Shown one piece after another: positions 37,775-46,481 of a stretch of DNA of 64,000 nucleotides (the stretch's first letter is position 1; each line of letters begins with the position of its first letter). The notes under the pieces were generated by a model, which worked only from the letters and a program-made list of their open reading frames with translations, ran no database searches and was not told the DNA's origin. A program made the position numbers and the translations under genes. Source of the stretch: Novosphingopyxis baekryungensis DSM 16222 (GTDB lineage: Bacteria > Pseudomonadota > Alphaproteobacteria > Sphingomonadales > Sphingomonadaceae); contig NZ_ATUR01000003.1 of assembly GCF_000420305.1 (NCBI RefSeq), positions 124,001 through 188,000 of the forward strand, in the 5' to 3' direction.

Positions 37775-38984
37775 TTTCGCCTATGTCGCGCTCGATCCCG
37801 CCGGCAAGGAACGCCGCGGACGGATCAGTGCGGCCAATGACGATGCCGCGCGCAGCCGCCTGTCCGAACGCAGTTTCTATGTCGTCAGCTGCGAACCGGC
37901 CCAGGCGAAAAGCGCTGGCCAGTCGCTGAGCTTCGGTGTCGGTGGCAAAAAGCTCGGCAACAAGCAGCTTACATTGTTCACGCGCCAGCTCAGCTCGCTG
38001 ATCCAAGTCAGCCCGCTCGAAGAGGCGCTGCGCACCGTCAGCCGCCAGAACGAGAAGGAGCATGTCCGCGACATTCTCTCCAACGTCCATTCCGGCGTGC
38101 TGGAAGGCCAGCGCCTGTCCGAGGCGATGAAACGCGAACCCAAAAGCTTCCCGCCGCTGTTCCGCGCGATGGTTTCGGCGGGCGAAACCTCCGGATCGCT
38201 GCCGCAGATCGCCGAGCGGCTGGCCAATTTGCTGGAGCGCCAGGCCGAAATGCGCGGCAAGCTGATCAGCGCTTTGGCCTATCCCATCGTGCTGGCGCTG
38301 GTGGCGATGATGGTGGTGTTCGGCCTGATGATCTCGGTCGTGCCCCGCGTGGTCGAACAGTTCGACGATGTCGATCAGCAGCTGCCGCTGATCACGCGGA
38401 TCGTAATCGGGATATCGGGCTTTCTGGCGGCCTATTGGTGGGTGATCGCGCTGCTGCTGGTGGCGGGCGGCATCCTGATGTGGCGGCTGCTGAAAGATCC
38501 CAAGATCCGCTATGGTTTTGACGCATTCATCCTGCGCCTGCCGCTGCTCGGCCGTCTGCTGCGCGATCTGCATGCCGCGCGCATGGCCCGCACCATGAGT
38601 ACCATGGTCGCCTCCCGCCTGCCCGTGCTCGAAGGTCTGCGCCTGACCTCGCAGACCGTGCGCAACAGCGTGCTCAAGGAAGCGACCGAGGGCATTGTCG
38701 AGGCGATCCGCGGCGGCGGCAGCCTGTCCGGCGCGATGCGTGCGGCGGGCGTGTTTCCACCGCTGCTCGTCTATCTCACCGCCAGCGGGGAAAGCTCCGG
38801 CCAGCTCGATGGCATGCTGGAACGGGCCGCCGATTATCTGGAGCGGGAGTTCGACAATTTCACCTCGACTGCGCTATCCTTGCTGGAGCCCGCCATCATC
38901 GTGGTGATGGGCGGCATGGTTGCTGTCATCATTTTGGCCATTTTGCTGCCTATATTGCAGCTTCAGAATTTCACCGGAGCCTGA
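37761..38984 (+). CDS. gspF: Type II secretion inner-membrane protein GspF
   Basis: 407-aa polytopic platform protein. Two homologous T2SSF domains each precede membrane segments: FTRQLSSLIQVSPLEEALR ... SGETSGSLP style motifs (AGETSGSLPQIAERLA, ~145-160) and, in the second half, ASGESSGQLDGMLERAADYLE. TM segments lie at about 170-195, 220-242 and 375-400. The ATG at 37761 (or 37767) lies inside the gspE end, indicating translational coupling. Confidence 0.94.
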   Translation: MWMPDFAYVALDPAGKERRGRISAANDDAARSRLSERSFYVVSCEPAQAKSAGQSLSFGVGGKKLGNKQLTLFTRQLSSLIQVSPLEEALRTVSRQNEKEHVRDILSNVHSGVLEGQRLSEAMKREPKSFPPLFRAMVSAGETSGSLPQIAERLANLLERQAEMRGKLISALAYPIVLALVAMMVVFGLMISVVPRVVEQFDDVDQQLPLITRIVIGISGFLAAYWWVIALLLVAGGILMWRLLKDPKIRYGFDAFILRLPLLGRLLRDLHAARMARTMSTMVASRLPVLEGLRLTSQTVRNSVLKEATEGIVEAIRGGGSLSGAMRAAGVFPPLLVYLTASGESSGQLDGMLERAADYLEREFDNFTSTALSLLEPAIIVVMGGMVAVIILAILLPILQLQNFTGA

Positions 38985-38993
38985 AAGGTCCAC

Positions 38994-39470
38994 ATGTTCC
39001 CAACTCTTCAACGCTGTCTTCGCGTGCTTACCGCGCGTCACCGCCGGGCGAAATCCCCGGAAAGCAATGGCTTTACGCTGGTCGAGCTGATGGTGGTGAT
39101 TTTCATCATCGGGCTGCTGGCCACCGTGGTCATCATCAACGTCCTGCCAAGCCAGGACCGCGCGATGACCACCAAGGCGCAGGCGGATATCTCCATACTG
39201 GGCCAGGCGCTCGAGCAGTACCGGCTCGACAATCTGACCTATCCCTCCGGCAGCGACGGGCTGAACGCTCTGGTATCCGCACCGGCGGGTCTGGCCCAGC
39301 CAGCACGCTACCGCCGTGGCGGCTATATCCAGCGTTTGCCGGATGATCCATGGGGCCGCCCCTATCAGTATCAGAACCCCGGCCCGGACGGCGGACCGGC
39401 GGTATTCTCGCTAGGGGCGGACGGTGCGCCGGGCGGTGAAGACGAGAATGCGGATATCTATCAACAATAA
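38994..39470 (+). CDS. gspG: Major pseudopilin GspG
   Basis: 158-aa prepilin forming the bulk of the pseudopilus. The type IV prepilin signature SNGFTLVELMVVIFIIGLL (~24-43) gives processing after the glycine with Phe as mature residue 1 and Glu5 conserved. The leader is longer than usual (~25 residues, highly basic). The C-terminal GADGAPGGEDENADI loop resembles the calcium-binding loop of GspG proteins. Confidence 0.93.
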   Translation: MFPTLQRCLRVLTARHRRAKSPESNGFTLVELMVVIFIIGLLATVVIINVLPSQDRAMTTKAQADISILGQALEQYRLDNLTYPSGSDGLNALVSAPAGLAQPARYRRGGYIQRLPDDPWGRPYQYQNPGPDGGPAVFSLGADGAPGGEDENADIYQQ

Positions 39471-39966
39471 GCGCGCGGCGATGCGGCAGACAGGCCGCCG
39501 CAGCCGGCGCCCGGTCGATGGTACGCAGCGCGGCTTTACGCTGGTCGAACTGATGGTGGTGATCTTCATCATCGGACTGGCGGCGGGCGCGGTGGTGCTG
39601 AACCTTCCGGGAGACGAACGCGCAATCTCCGACGATTCCAGCAAATTCGCCGCCCGCCTTGCGAATATTCGCGACGAGGCGATCCTGCAATCGCGCGGCA
39701 TGGCGGTCTGGGTCGCGCCGTCGGGCTATGGCTTCGAACAGCGCGTGGGCGGCGCGTGGCAGCCGATCGCCGACCCCGTGATGCGCACCACCGACTGGAA
39801 TGTTGGGACGCAGGCGATCACCAACGAGGCACAGGGCCAAGCGCGGATCAGTTTCGACAGCACCGGCCTGCCCAGCAGCCCGCTCGACGTGACCCTGGTG
39901 CGCGGCGACCGGCAGATCATGGTGCGCGTGAACGCCGCCGGAGAGGTGAGCGTCGGTGGCGAATGA
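39448..39966 (+). CDS. gspH: Minor pseudopilin GspH
   Basis: 172-aa minor pseudopilin. Prepilin signature RGFTLVELMVVIFIIGLAAG with a basic leader of ~27 residues from the ATG at 39448; ATG 39481 is an alternative. The segment nearly duplicates that of GspG. The downstream region (LANIRDEAILQSRGMAVW) is typical of GspH. The gene starts within the 3' end of gspG in another frame. Confidence 0.88.
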   Translation: MRISINNKRAAMRQTGRRSRRPVDGTQRGFTLVELMVVIFIIGLAAGAVVLNLPGDERAISDDSSKFAARLANIRDEAILQSRGMAVWVAPSGYGFEQRVGGAWQPIADPVMRTTDWNVGTQAITNEAQGQARISFDSTGLPSSPLDVTLVRGDRQIMVRVNAAGEVSVGGE

Positions 39967-40363
39967 TCGCGCCAGCAAATATGTGGCATCACCGCGCGGC
40001 AAACCGCCTGAAAATGGCTTCACGCTGCTGGAGATGATGGTCGCGCTCGCGGTGTTCTCGCTCGCCGCGCTGGCGCTCATCCGCCTGCAGGCCTACACCA
40101 TCCGCACCGCCGCCGATGTCGAGCGCATCACCATGGCGCGCATCGTGGCGCAAAATCTGGCCACCGATATCCTGACCGATCCGGCCCCGCCCCCACTCGG
40201 CACCGAACAGGGCAGCGAAGTGAATGGCGGCGTGCCATGGGCCTGGCAGACCGAGGCCAAAATGACGGAAGATGCGCGCATCATGCGCATCGATATCGGC
40301 GTGGCCAGCCCGGACGGCGGATCGCCCTATATCCTCACCATCGTGCGCCCGCTCCAGCTGTGA
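39956..40363 (+). CDS. gspI: Minor pseudopilin GspI
   Basis: 135-aa minor pseudopilin with ENGFTLLEMMVALAVFSLAAL as prepilin signal, followed by TIRTAADVERITMARIVAQNLAT, a typical GspI helix. It begins with GTG inside the gspH end. With GspJ and GspK it forms the pseudopilus tip. Confidence 0.9.
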   Translation: MANDRASKYVASPRGKPPENGFTLLEMMVALAVFSLAALALIRLQAYTIRTAADVERITMARIVAQNLATDILTDPAPPPLGTEQGSEVNGGVPWAWQTEAKMTEDARIMRIDIGVASPDGGSPYILTIVRPLQL

Positions 40364-41034
40364 CCGGCCCCGCGCGCCCTGCACCCGCCAACGGCTTCAC
40401 GCTCATTGAACTGCTGGTGGCGCTGTTCATCTTTGCGCTGCTGTCCGCGGCCGGCGTGACCCTGCTGCGCACCAGCACCACCGGGCAGGAGGTGCTCGGA
40501 AACAGGCTGGATCAGCTCTCGATCATCAACCGTGCAACAGGCGCACTGACTGCCGACCTGCTGCAGGCTGTGCCGCGCCTTTCGCGTAACGAACTGGGCG
40601 ATCCGCTGTCGGCATTCTCGGTGAACGGCGCATCGGTGCCGGGCGAGCTGTTCGCCTTCAACCGCGCCGGATGGAGCAATTACGATCAATCGCCCCGCGC
40701 GTCGATCCAGCGGGTTGCCTATAGCCTGGCCGATGGCGAACTGCGCCGCAGCAGCTGGCCCAGGCTCGATGGCGCTGCGCCAGGCCCGCCCGCCACATTG
40801 CTGCGCGACGTCGAGACGGTGCAGCTGCGCTATCGCAGCTATGATGGCAGCTGGCGCGACGACTGGACGCCGACCGACCCGATGGAAATGCCGCGCGCGG
40901 TGGAGCTGCGCATCCAGCCACGCGGCTTGGCCGAATTCCGTCTGAGCCTGATCGTAGGGCCGCAGGGGCGCGCCGATCCGGCACAACAGGGCCTGGACTA
41001 TACACCGGAAGACTCGACGGAATTCTTCCGATGA
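40360..41034 (+). CDS. gspJ: Minor pseudopilin GspJ
   Basis: 224-aa minor pseudopilin. It starts at the GTG that overlaps the gspI stop (GTGA); a longer open frame from 40237 reads through gspI and is not real. Prepilin motif NGFTLIELLVALFIFALLSA, then LDQLSIINRATGALTADLLQ and VETVQLRYRSYDGSW, which fit GspJ. Partner of GspI and GspK at the pseudopilus tip. Confidence 0.9.
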   Translation: MTGPARPAPANGFTLIELLVALFIFALLSAAGVTLLRTSTTGQEVLGNRLDQLSIINRATGALTADLLQAVPRLSRNELGDPLSAFSVNGASVPGELFAFNRAGWSNYDQSPRASIQRVAYSLADGELRRSSWPRLDGAAPGPPATLLRDVETVQLRYRSYDGSWRDDWTPTDPMEMPRAVELRIQPRGLAEFRLSLIVGPQGRADPAQQGLDYTPEDSTEFFR

Positions 41035-42038
41035 TCGGGAAGGAACGGAAGGCCTCGAAGAAGCCCCCCGAAAATGGCGTGGCGCTCCTCACGGTCCTGC
41101 TGCTCGTTGCCGTCATGGCGGTGATCGCGGCGACCGCGCTCGACCGGCTGCAACTGTCGACGCGCCTTGCCGCCAATGCCGGATCGATCACGCAGGCCCG
41201 CGCCTTTGCCCTGGCGGCGGAACAGATCGCCACGGCCCGGATCGAGGATCTGGTGAGCGCAGATTCCGCGCAGACCACGCTGGCAGGCGGCTGGATGGGA
41301 ACCGAACGGCAATTGCCGATCCCCGGCGGCACGGCGGTGGCCAAAGTCGGCGATGGTGGCAATTGCTTCAACCTCAACAGTCTGGTGAAGGAAAGCCCGA
41401 ATGGCGAGCTGATCGCGGTGCCCTTTGCGCTGCAGCAGTTCGTCAGCCTGATGGGGCATATCGGGATCGATCGGGACGCCGCCTATGTGATTGCCACGTC
41501 GGCAGCGGACTGGATCGACAGCGATCAGTCGCCCATTCCCGGCGGGGCCGAGGATGGTTATTATCGCGGTCTGGAAACCGGCTATGTACCGCCCAACCAA
41601 TTGATGATCAGCCGTAGCGAACTGCGCGCCGTGAACGGGGTCATGCCGGAATATTGGGATCTATTGCGCCCCTGGGTCTGCACGCTGCCGATTGCCGAAC
41701 TCTCGCCGATCAACGTCAATACGCTACTGCCCGAACAGGCTCCCCTGCTCGCTATGCTGATACCGCAGGCCAATCTCGATACGCGCGCGGCGGCGGCCTA
41801 TCTGTCTCGGCGGCCGGACAGCGGCTGGGGCAGTCTGCCGCAATTCTGGTCCGAACCGTTGCTGGCGGATTTGAACCCGCGCATGCAGGCGACCACCCAG
41901 ACGAAGCTTAAAACCGATTGGTTTACCCTCGACGCGGTGGTGACATTGGGCGATAGCGAAGTCACGGAACGGGCATTGATCGATGCGCGTGAGGCCCCGG
42001 TTCGGGTCCTGTGGCGCGATTGGGGGGAAGACAGTTGA
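41031..42038 (+). CDS. gspK: Minor pseudopilin GspK
   Basis: 335-aa large minor pseudopilin. The prepilin-like N-terminus reads ENGVALLTVLLLVAVMAVI, lacking Glu at mature position 5 as GspK does. The big periplasmic domain contains AADWIDSDQSPIPGGAED and NVNTLLPEQAPLLAMLIP, both typical GspK signatures. The ATG overlaps the gspJ stop (ATGA). Confidence 0.93.
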   Translation: MIGKERKASKKPPENGVALLTVLLLVAVMAVIAATALDRLQLSTRLAANAGSITQARAFALAAEQIATARIEDLVSADSAQTTLAGGWMGTERQLPIPGGTAVAKVGDGGNCFNLNSLVKESPNGELIAVPFALQQFVSLMGHIGIDRDAAYVIATSAADWIDSDQSPIPGGAEDGYYRGLETGYVPPNQLMISRSELRAVNGVMPEYWDLLRPWVCTLPIAELSPINVNTLLPEQAPLLAMLIPQANLDTRAAAAYLSRRPDSGWGSLPQFWSEPLLADLNPRMQATTQTKLKTDWFTLDAVVTLGDSEVTERALIDAREAPVRVLWRDWGEDS

Positions 42039-43162
42039 GCGGAGCAGACGGCCTGATCGTCACCCTGCCGCTTGGCGGAGAGGAAGCGCTGCACTGGTGG
42101 CGGATCGACGGCGGCGTCATCACCCAGCGCGGCCAGGATGAGGATGTGCGCGATGCCGCCGGCCTGCCGTCCGCACGCCCGGCCGAGCGGATCATGGCGC
42201 TTGTGCCCACCGAGCTTACGCATATTTCCTGGCTGTCCTTTGCAGATCTAAAGCCCAGACAGGCCGAAGGTGCCGGCCGCATCGAGGCGGCCCGGCGTGC
42301 GATCGGCGGCACGCAGCAGGTGCACGCAGCCACCCGTGCGCTGGAAAATGCGGACGGCGACGTGCTCGCCGCCACCATTGCTCCGGCGGCGCTGTCCGGC
42401 GGACTGGCGCATCTGCAGGCCATCGGGATCGATCCCGATTATGTCACACCGGTGGGCCTCCTGGTGGCAGTGGATGACGAGGAATGGCTGGATGCCGAAA
42501 TCGGCGCGGAGCGGTTCCTGCGCGCGCGCCGGGCCGTGCTGCCCGCCGAGACCACGCTGATCGACCTGTTCGTGGGCGATGCCACCCCCGTGATACTTCG
42601 CGACGACGAGATCGACGCCGCTCTGGAAATCGGTTTTTCCGATCCGCCGCTCAATCTGCGCCAAGGCCGTTTCGCCAAGCGGCGCACCATGCAGACATTC
42701 GGCAAACGCCAGTGGCAGCTGATCGCGGCCACGCTTGCGCTGGCCGTGCTTGCCACCCTTCTGATCGCGCTGGTGAGCTGGGCCAAATACAGCTTCGGTG
42801 CGGATCGGCAGGATAGCCGGGCGCTGGCCACGGCACGCACGGTGGTGCCGGAAGCGATCGATCTGGTCGGCGCGGAACAGGCGCTGAACCAGCGGCTCAT
42901 GGCCGTCGGCGGCGGCCCAAGCTTCGGCGCGGCGGCGGCAGCGCTGTTCCAGTCAATCCAGACGGTGCCGAACGTGACCATCAACCGCGTCGCCTATGCT
43001 CCGGACGGTACGCTCAGCGCCACGCTCAGCGCGCCGCAAGCCGACTTGCTGAACCAGGTACTGGTGCCGCTGCAGGTCAATCTCGGTTATGTGCTGACCC
43101 AGTCTCCGCGCGAAGCAGCTGGTGGCGGCACGGCCATCGATATCACGGTACGCACGCCATGA
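42035..43162 (+). CDS. gspL: Type II secretion protein GspL
   Basis: 375-aa bitopic protein that recruits GspE to the membrane. Cytoplasmic actin-like domain (residues 1-~225), TM segment at ~228-250 (LIAATLALAVLATLLIALVS) and a periplasmic ferredoxin-like domain. The preferred start is the TTG at 42035 overlapping the gspK stop, with GGGGGAAG before it; a GTG at 42011 is also in frame. The ATG of gspM overlaps its stop. Confidence 0.87.
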   Translation: MSGADGLIVTLPLGGEEALHWWRIDGGVITQRGQDEDVRDAAGLPSARPAERIMALVPTELTHISWLSFADLKPRQAEGAGRIEAARRAIGGTQQVHAATRALENADGDVLAATIAPAALSGGLAHLQAIGIDPDYVTPVGLLVAVDDEEWLDAEIGAERFLRARRAVLPAETTLIDLFVGDATPVILRDDEIDAALEIGFSDPPLNLRQGRFAKRRTMQTFGKRQWQLIAATLALAVLATLLIALVSWAKYSFGADRQDSRALATARTVVPEAIDLVGAEQALNQRLMAVGGGPSFGAAAAALFQSIQTVPNVTINRVAYAPDGTLSATLSAPQADLLNQVLVPLQVNLGYVLTQSPREAAGGGTAIDITVRTP

Positions 43163-43641
43163 TCCGCCGCAGCCGAGACTGGTATCTGGGGCGTACCCGG
43201 CGGGAACAGATATTGCTGGCGGCAGCCGGGGTGATATCCGTCATCCTGATAGCCGTCTTCCTCATCGCCATTCCGCTCAACAACGCGATCGATACGGCGC
43301 GCGATCGATACGCCGAAGCGGTCATCCGCCATGGGCGTATCGATGCCAAGGTGGAGGCCTTGAAGGGTAGCGACGGCGCCAGCGGACGTGCGCCCGGCGG
43401 TCCGCTGATCGACTTTGTCCGCCAAAGTGCGCAGGCGGCCGGCTTCACGCTGGATTCCGCCGATGCCGCTGGCGCCGGGCAAGTGACCATTCGCATAGGC
43501 TCTGCAACGCCGCAGGCCGTGTTTGCATGGCTCGGCGGGCTGGAATCGCGGGGGATCGCGGTCGACAATCTGACCGTCGATCCTGCCCCCAATGGCGGCG
43601 GCACCCTCAGCGTGGGTGCCACCTTGCGGAGCGTGTCATGA
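43159..43641 (+). CDS. gspM: Type II secretion protein GspM
   Basis: 160-aa small bitopic protein, partner of GspL. N-terminal RDWYLGRTRREQILLAA, one TM segment (~20-42), a coiled region and a periplasmic ferredoxin-like end (FAWLGGLESRGIAVDNLTV). Coupled by ATGA to both gspL and gspN. Confidence 0.87.
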   Translation: MIRRSRDWYLGRTRREQILLAAAGVISVILIAVFLIAIPLNNAIDTARDRYAEAVIRHGRIDAKVEALKGSDGASGRAPGGPLIDFVRQSAQAAGFTLDSADAAGAGQVTIRIGSATPQAVFAWLGGLESRGIAVDNLTVDPAPNGGGTLSVGATLRSVS

Positions 43642-44378
43642 CCCGGCCGCGCCGCCTGCCCCCCATCCAACGCCCCAGGCTGACGCTGACGGTGCTGCTG
43701 GTCTTCCTGCTGCTGCTTCTGGTTTTCATGCCCCTGCGTGCTGCGCTGGGCTGGGCTGATCTGGGATCGCGCGGGATCGGCGCCCGCGAAGTGGGCGGGC
43801 TGGTATGGAGCGGCTATATCGACGATCTCACGGTCGGCCAAACGTCCGTGGGGGGCGTGGCAGCCGGGCTCGATCCGCTGGCGCTGTTTATCGGCCAGCT
43901 GCGTTTCGATCTGAACCGGGAAGGCGCGCTGGGTCGTCCGCCCCTGACTGCGGAGATGTATAGCGGCCTTGGGCGGTTCGGGGTCCGCAATGCCAATCTC
44001 AGCCTGCCCGCAGCCGGCCTCTTCGGCGCGCTGCCGATCGGGGAATTTGTGCTGCAGGATATCGATATCGCCTTTGTCGGTGATCGCTGCATCCATGCCG
44101 AAGGCACCGTGCGGGCCACCGTCACCGCGCTCTTGCCCGGGCTGGACCTGCCGGGCGGCATGGTCGGCACGGTGCGCTGCGATGGGGACCGCCTGCTCGT
44201 GCCGCTCGCCAGCCAGTCCGGGCTGGAAACGCTCGATCTACGCATCGCCGGCGATGGCCGCTACAGCACTCGCTTGCAACTGGGCGGGGACCGGTCTGCG
44301 GTGGCCCCGCTGCTGGCGGCCGCCGGGCTGGTGCAGACAGGCGACGGATTTGTGCTGGAGAGCGAGGACCGCTTCTGA
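43638..44378 (+). CDS. gspN: Type II secretion protein GspN
   Basis: 246-aa GspN family protein with one N-terminal TM segment (LTVLLVFLLLLLVFMPL) and a beta-rich periplasmic domain containing GLVWSGYIDDLTVG. GspN is accessory and missing in many T2SS. The ATG overlaps the gspM stop; a longer frame from 43527 is spurious. Confidence 0.85.
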   Translation: MTRPRRLPPIQRPRLTLTVLLVFLLLLLVFMPLRAALGWADLGSRGIGAREVGGLVWSGYIDDLTVGQTSVGGVAAGLDPLALFIGQLRFDLNREGALGRPPLTAEMYSGLGRFGVRNANLSLPAAGLFGALPIGEFVLQDIDIAFVGDRCIHAEGTVRATVTALLPGLDLPGGMVGTVRCDGDRLLVPLASQSGLETLDLRIAGDGRYSTRLQLGGDRSAVAPLLAAAGLVQTGDGFVLESEDRF

Positions 44379-44404
44379 CCAGCCTGGCCGCTAGCATAGC
44401 CGGC

Positions 44405-45145
44405 TTGCCGATATGGCTGCTGGCCATTCTCTTCGGATCACTCGGCGCCATATTGGGCAGCTTTCTGGCGGCGCTGTGCCTGCGTTGGCCAGCGGGAGAA
44501 AGCGTGGCGAGCGGTCGGTCCCGCTGCGACAGCTGCCGTCGCACGCTGAGCGCCATCGAACTGGTGCCGTTGCTCTCGGCCCTCTGGATCGGCCATCGCT
44601 GCCGAAGCTGCGGCGCGAAGATAGACCCGGCGCATGGACAGATCGAACTGGCTGCGCTGCTGGCCGGGGCGGCACCGTTCCTTTTCCTGCCCGCGATGGC
44701 AGCCGCCAGCTGGGCGGTGATGGCGTGGCTGCTCATTCCGCTCATCTGGCTGGACCACCGCTATCTCTGGCTGCCCAACGTCCTTTTGATCCTGCTTGCC
44801 ATCGGCGGATTGCTTGTCGGCGGATTCCTCAGCGGCGAACCATTGACCGCAAGGCTGATTGGCGGGGCTGCGGGCGTTGCCAGTCTTGCGATCCTAGCCG
44901 CCGGTTTCCGCTTTTTCCGCGGCAAGAACGGCATGGGTGATGGCGACCCCAAGATGCTAGGGGCCCTCGGCCTCTGGCTGGGCTGGCAGGCTTTGCCCTT
45001 CCTTCTGGTGCTCGCCAGCGCTTTCGGCCTGGCCTCCGCACTTCTGCGCGCCCGAACCCAATCCTTGCGGGAACAGAAGATTGCGCTGGGCGCCGTGATG
45101 GGTCTTGCGGCCATGCTGATCGGCCTCATCGCGCCGCCGGCCTGA
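44405..45145 (+). CDS. gspO: Prepilin peptidase (GspO/PilD family)
   Basis: 246-aa A24 aspartic peptidase that cleaves and N-methylates the pseudopilins. About 7-8 TM segments; N-terminal LLAILFGSLGAILGSFLAAL; zinc-type CDSC ... CRSC motif (~41-71); the first catalytic Asp is in WLDHRYLWLPN and the second in GMGDGDPKML. The only usable in-frame start is TTG at 44405, 26 bases after gspN. It closes the T2SS operon, which is thus self-sufficient for pseudopilin maturation. Confidence 0.9.
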   Translation: MPIWLLAILFGSLGAILGSFLAALCLRWPAGESVASGRSRCDSCRRTLSAIELVPLLSALWIGHRCRSCGAKIDPAHGQIELAALLAGAAPFLFLPAMAAASWAVMAWLLIPLIWLDHRYLWLPNVLLILLAIGGLLVGGFLSGEPLTARLIGGAAGVASLAILAAGFRFFRGKNGMGDGDPKMLGALGLWLGWQALPFLLVLASAFGLASALLRARTQSLREQKIALGAVMGLAAMLIGLIAPPA

Positions 45146-45202
45146 TCCGAAATGGAGCAGTTCCTGATGGCAGCGATGGTGCCGCCGCCATAAGCCAATG
45201 CC

Positions 45203-45472
45203 ATGAGACTTCGCGACATCGCTTCATCCTTCTCCAATCCCGTTCCGCTCGATGGTGCCGATTCCTTCGATCTTCTCGATATCGCGGCGTCGGCGCTTGC
45301 CAGCACGCTGTCTCTGGCAGCGGCACGCGGGGTGCAGGCGAAGGAGGTTCCGGCCCTGCTCCATGAGATTGCCGACACGGTCGAAGCCAGTGCGGGGACC
45401 GGCACCGACATCCTGGCTGTTCCCTATCTGGCAGCGCGGCTACGCGATATTGCGAATGATCTGCTCGACTAG
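45203..45472 (+). CDS. Small hypothetical protein
   Basis: 89-aa, mostly helical, rich in Ala, Leu and Asp, no Cys, no membrane segment. A similar LRDIA motif occurs near both ends (residues ~3-7 and ~79-84). I do not recognise it. It lies 57 bases after the prepilin peptidase gene and 6 bases before the LuxR-type regulator gene, so it may be cotranscribed with either. Confidence 0.55.
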   Translation: MRLRDIASSFSNPVPLDGADSFDLLDIAASALASTLSLAAARGVQAKEVPALLHEIADTVEASAGTGTDILAVPYLAARLRDIANDLLD

Positions 45473-45478
45473 ACGGTC

Positions 45479-46021
45479 ATGGACGATAAGATGGCAGACA
45501 TGATCAGTCGACTTACCGACAAGGAAAAAGACTGCCTGCGCGGCGTGGCCGAGCTCAAGAGCTCGAAGACGATCGCGCGCGACCTCGGCATTTCCTCGCA
45601 CACCGTTGATGCCCGCCTCAAGCGCGCCATGGCCAAGCTCGATGCTGTCGACCGGTTCGAGGCGGCCCGCGTCTTCCAACAGGAGACAGAGGCGGAAATT
45701 CAGCCTTCGGACATGGTCCGGACATTGGCATATCAAGCTCCGGATGTTCCGGAATACGCCGCATTTGCGCCATCTCCTGGTCCGTCACCCGACGAGGTCG
45801 GGAAGGACGGAGATAGCGCCACCAGGCTGCGCGACAATGCGTTCGCATCAGACTGGACACGCGATACCTCCTACTTCCCGGTCCCGACCTATCGGGGGGA
45901 GCGCAATTCGCTTAATGGATTGCAGCGTATCGGCTGGATCGTCGCGATCGCAGTTGGCAGCGTTGTCATATTCAGCGGCCTTATGGGTGGCCTCAGCGCT
46001 CTCTCCACGCTGTTCTCTTGA
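45479..46021 (+). CDS. LuxR-type HTH regulator with C-terminal membrane anchor
   Basis: 180-aa protein. N-terminal LuxR/GerE helix-turn-helix (residues ~10-60: LTDKEKDCLRGVAELKSS, then LGISSHTVDARLKRAM), a long acidic, proline-containing linker (~70-140) and a single hydrophobic segment near the C-terminus (IGWIVAIAVGSVVIFSGLMG, ~151-170). There is no receiver or autoinducer domain. A membrane-tethered DNA-binding protein of this design would be controlled at the membrane or released by proteolysis, which is inference. ATGs at 45479 and 45491 are both possible. A 115-aa helical protein gene follows. Confidence 0.8.
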   Translation: MDDKMADMISRLTDKEKDCLRGVAELKSSKTIARDLGISSHTVDARLKRAMAKLDAVDRFEAARVFQQETEAEIQPSDMVRTLAYQAPDVPEYAAFAPSPGPSPDEVGKDGDSATRLRDNAFASDWTRDTSYFPVPTYRGERNSLNGLQRIGWIVAIAVGSVVIFSGLMGGLSALSTLFS

Positions 46022-46075
46022 ACGGCGTTCATGTGCGGATGCGCCGTCACGGCGTGTCCTCTGGGGAGTTTAGTG

Positions 46076-46423
46076 ATGAGAAACGAACGCATTGCCGCCG
46101 CCCGTGACGTGGCCGCAAAACTGCTCGCCGCCGAAGCCGCCATCGATGAGGCCTTTGCCCGCGTAGCGCAGCTCAACATGGCGCTGCCCGAAGCGCGCCG
46201 CATGGCCAATCTTTCCGCAGTCGTCGGCCAGGAAGCCTTTTCCCGCGCCGCCTCCAGCATGCAGCATCTGGCTGCCGCGCGTCAGGACATGGTCGAAGCG
46301 CATAACGGTCTGTTCGAGACGCAGACCAATATCGGTCTGCGCGCAATGAATTTTGGCGGCTCGCCAGACAAGGGTCTGAACAGCGCCAATAACGGTCTTC
46401 AGGTGGTTTCGGACGCCGCCTGA
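46076..46423 (+). CDS. Small helical hypothetical protein
   Basis: 115-aa protein, Ala-rich and largely alpha-helical, with heptad-like stretches (AAEAAIDEAFARVAQLNMAL, SRAASSMQHLAAARQDMVEAH) and a Gly/Asn-rich C-terminus. No TM segment or known domain. The ATG at 46076 has GGGGAG eight bases upstream; the in-frame ATG at 46031 has not. It follows the membrane-anchored LuxR-type gene at a short distance and may be functionally tied to it. Confidence 0.65.
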   Translation: MRNERIAAARDVAAKLLAAEAAIDEAFARVAQLNMALPEARRMANLSAVVGQEAFSRAASSMQHLAAARQDMVEAHNGLFETQTNIGLRAMNFGGSPDKGLNSANNGLQVVSDAA

Positions 46424-46432
46424 GGGGGGAGG

Positions 46433-46481
46433 CCACGGGATTGACTGTGCCCACCCCAAAATGGTTCAGTCAATCCCGTGG
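46433..46481 (+). promoter_or_regulatory. Perfect 15-bp hairpin covering the start of a membrane-protein gene
   Basis: CCACGGGATTGACTG (46433-46447) and CAGTCAATCCCGTGG (46467-46481) are exact inverted repeats with a 19-base loop. The right arm includes the GTG (46478-46480) that begins the 141-aa frame. No T-run follows, so it is not a standard terminator; it could hide the start codon or protect mRNA. Confidence 0.6.

Noticed and set aside
46433-46481. Intrinsic terminator after the 115-aa gene
   Set aside because: The stem is perfect but no T-run follows and the right arm contains a start codon.
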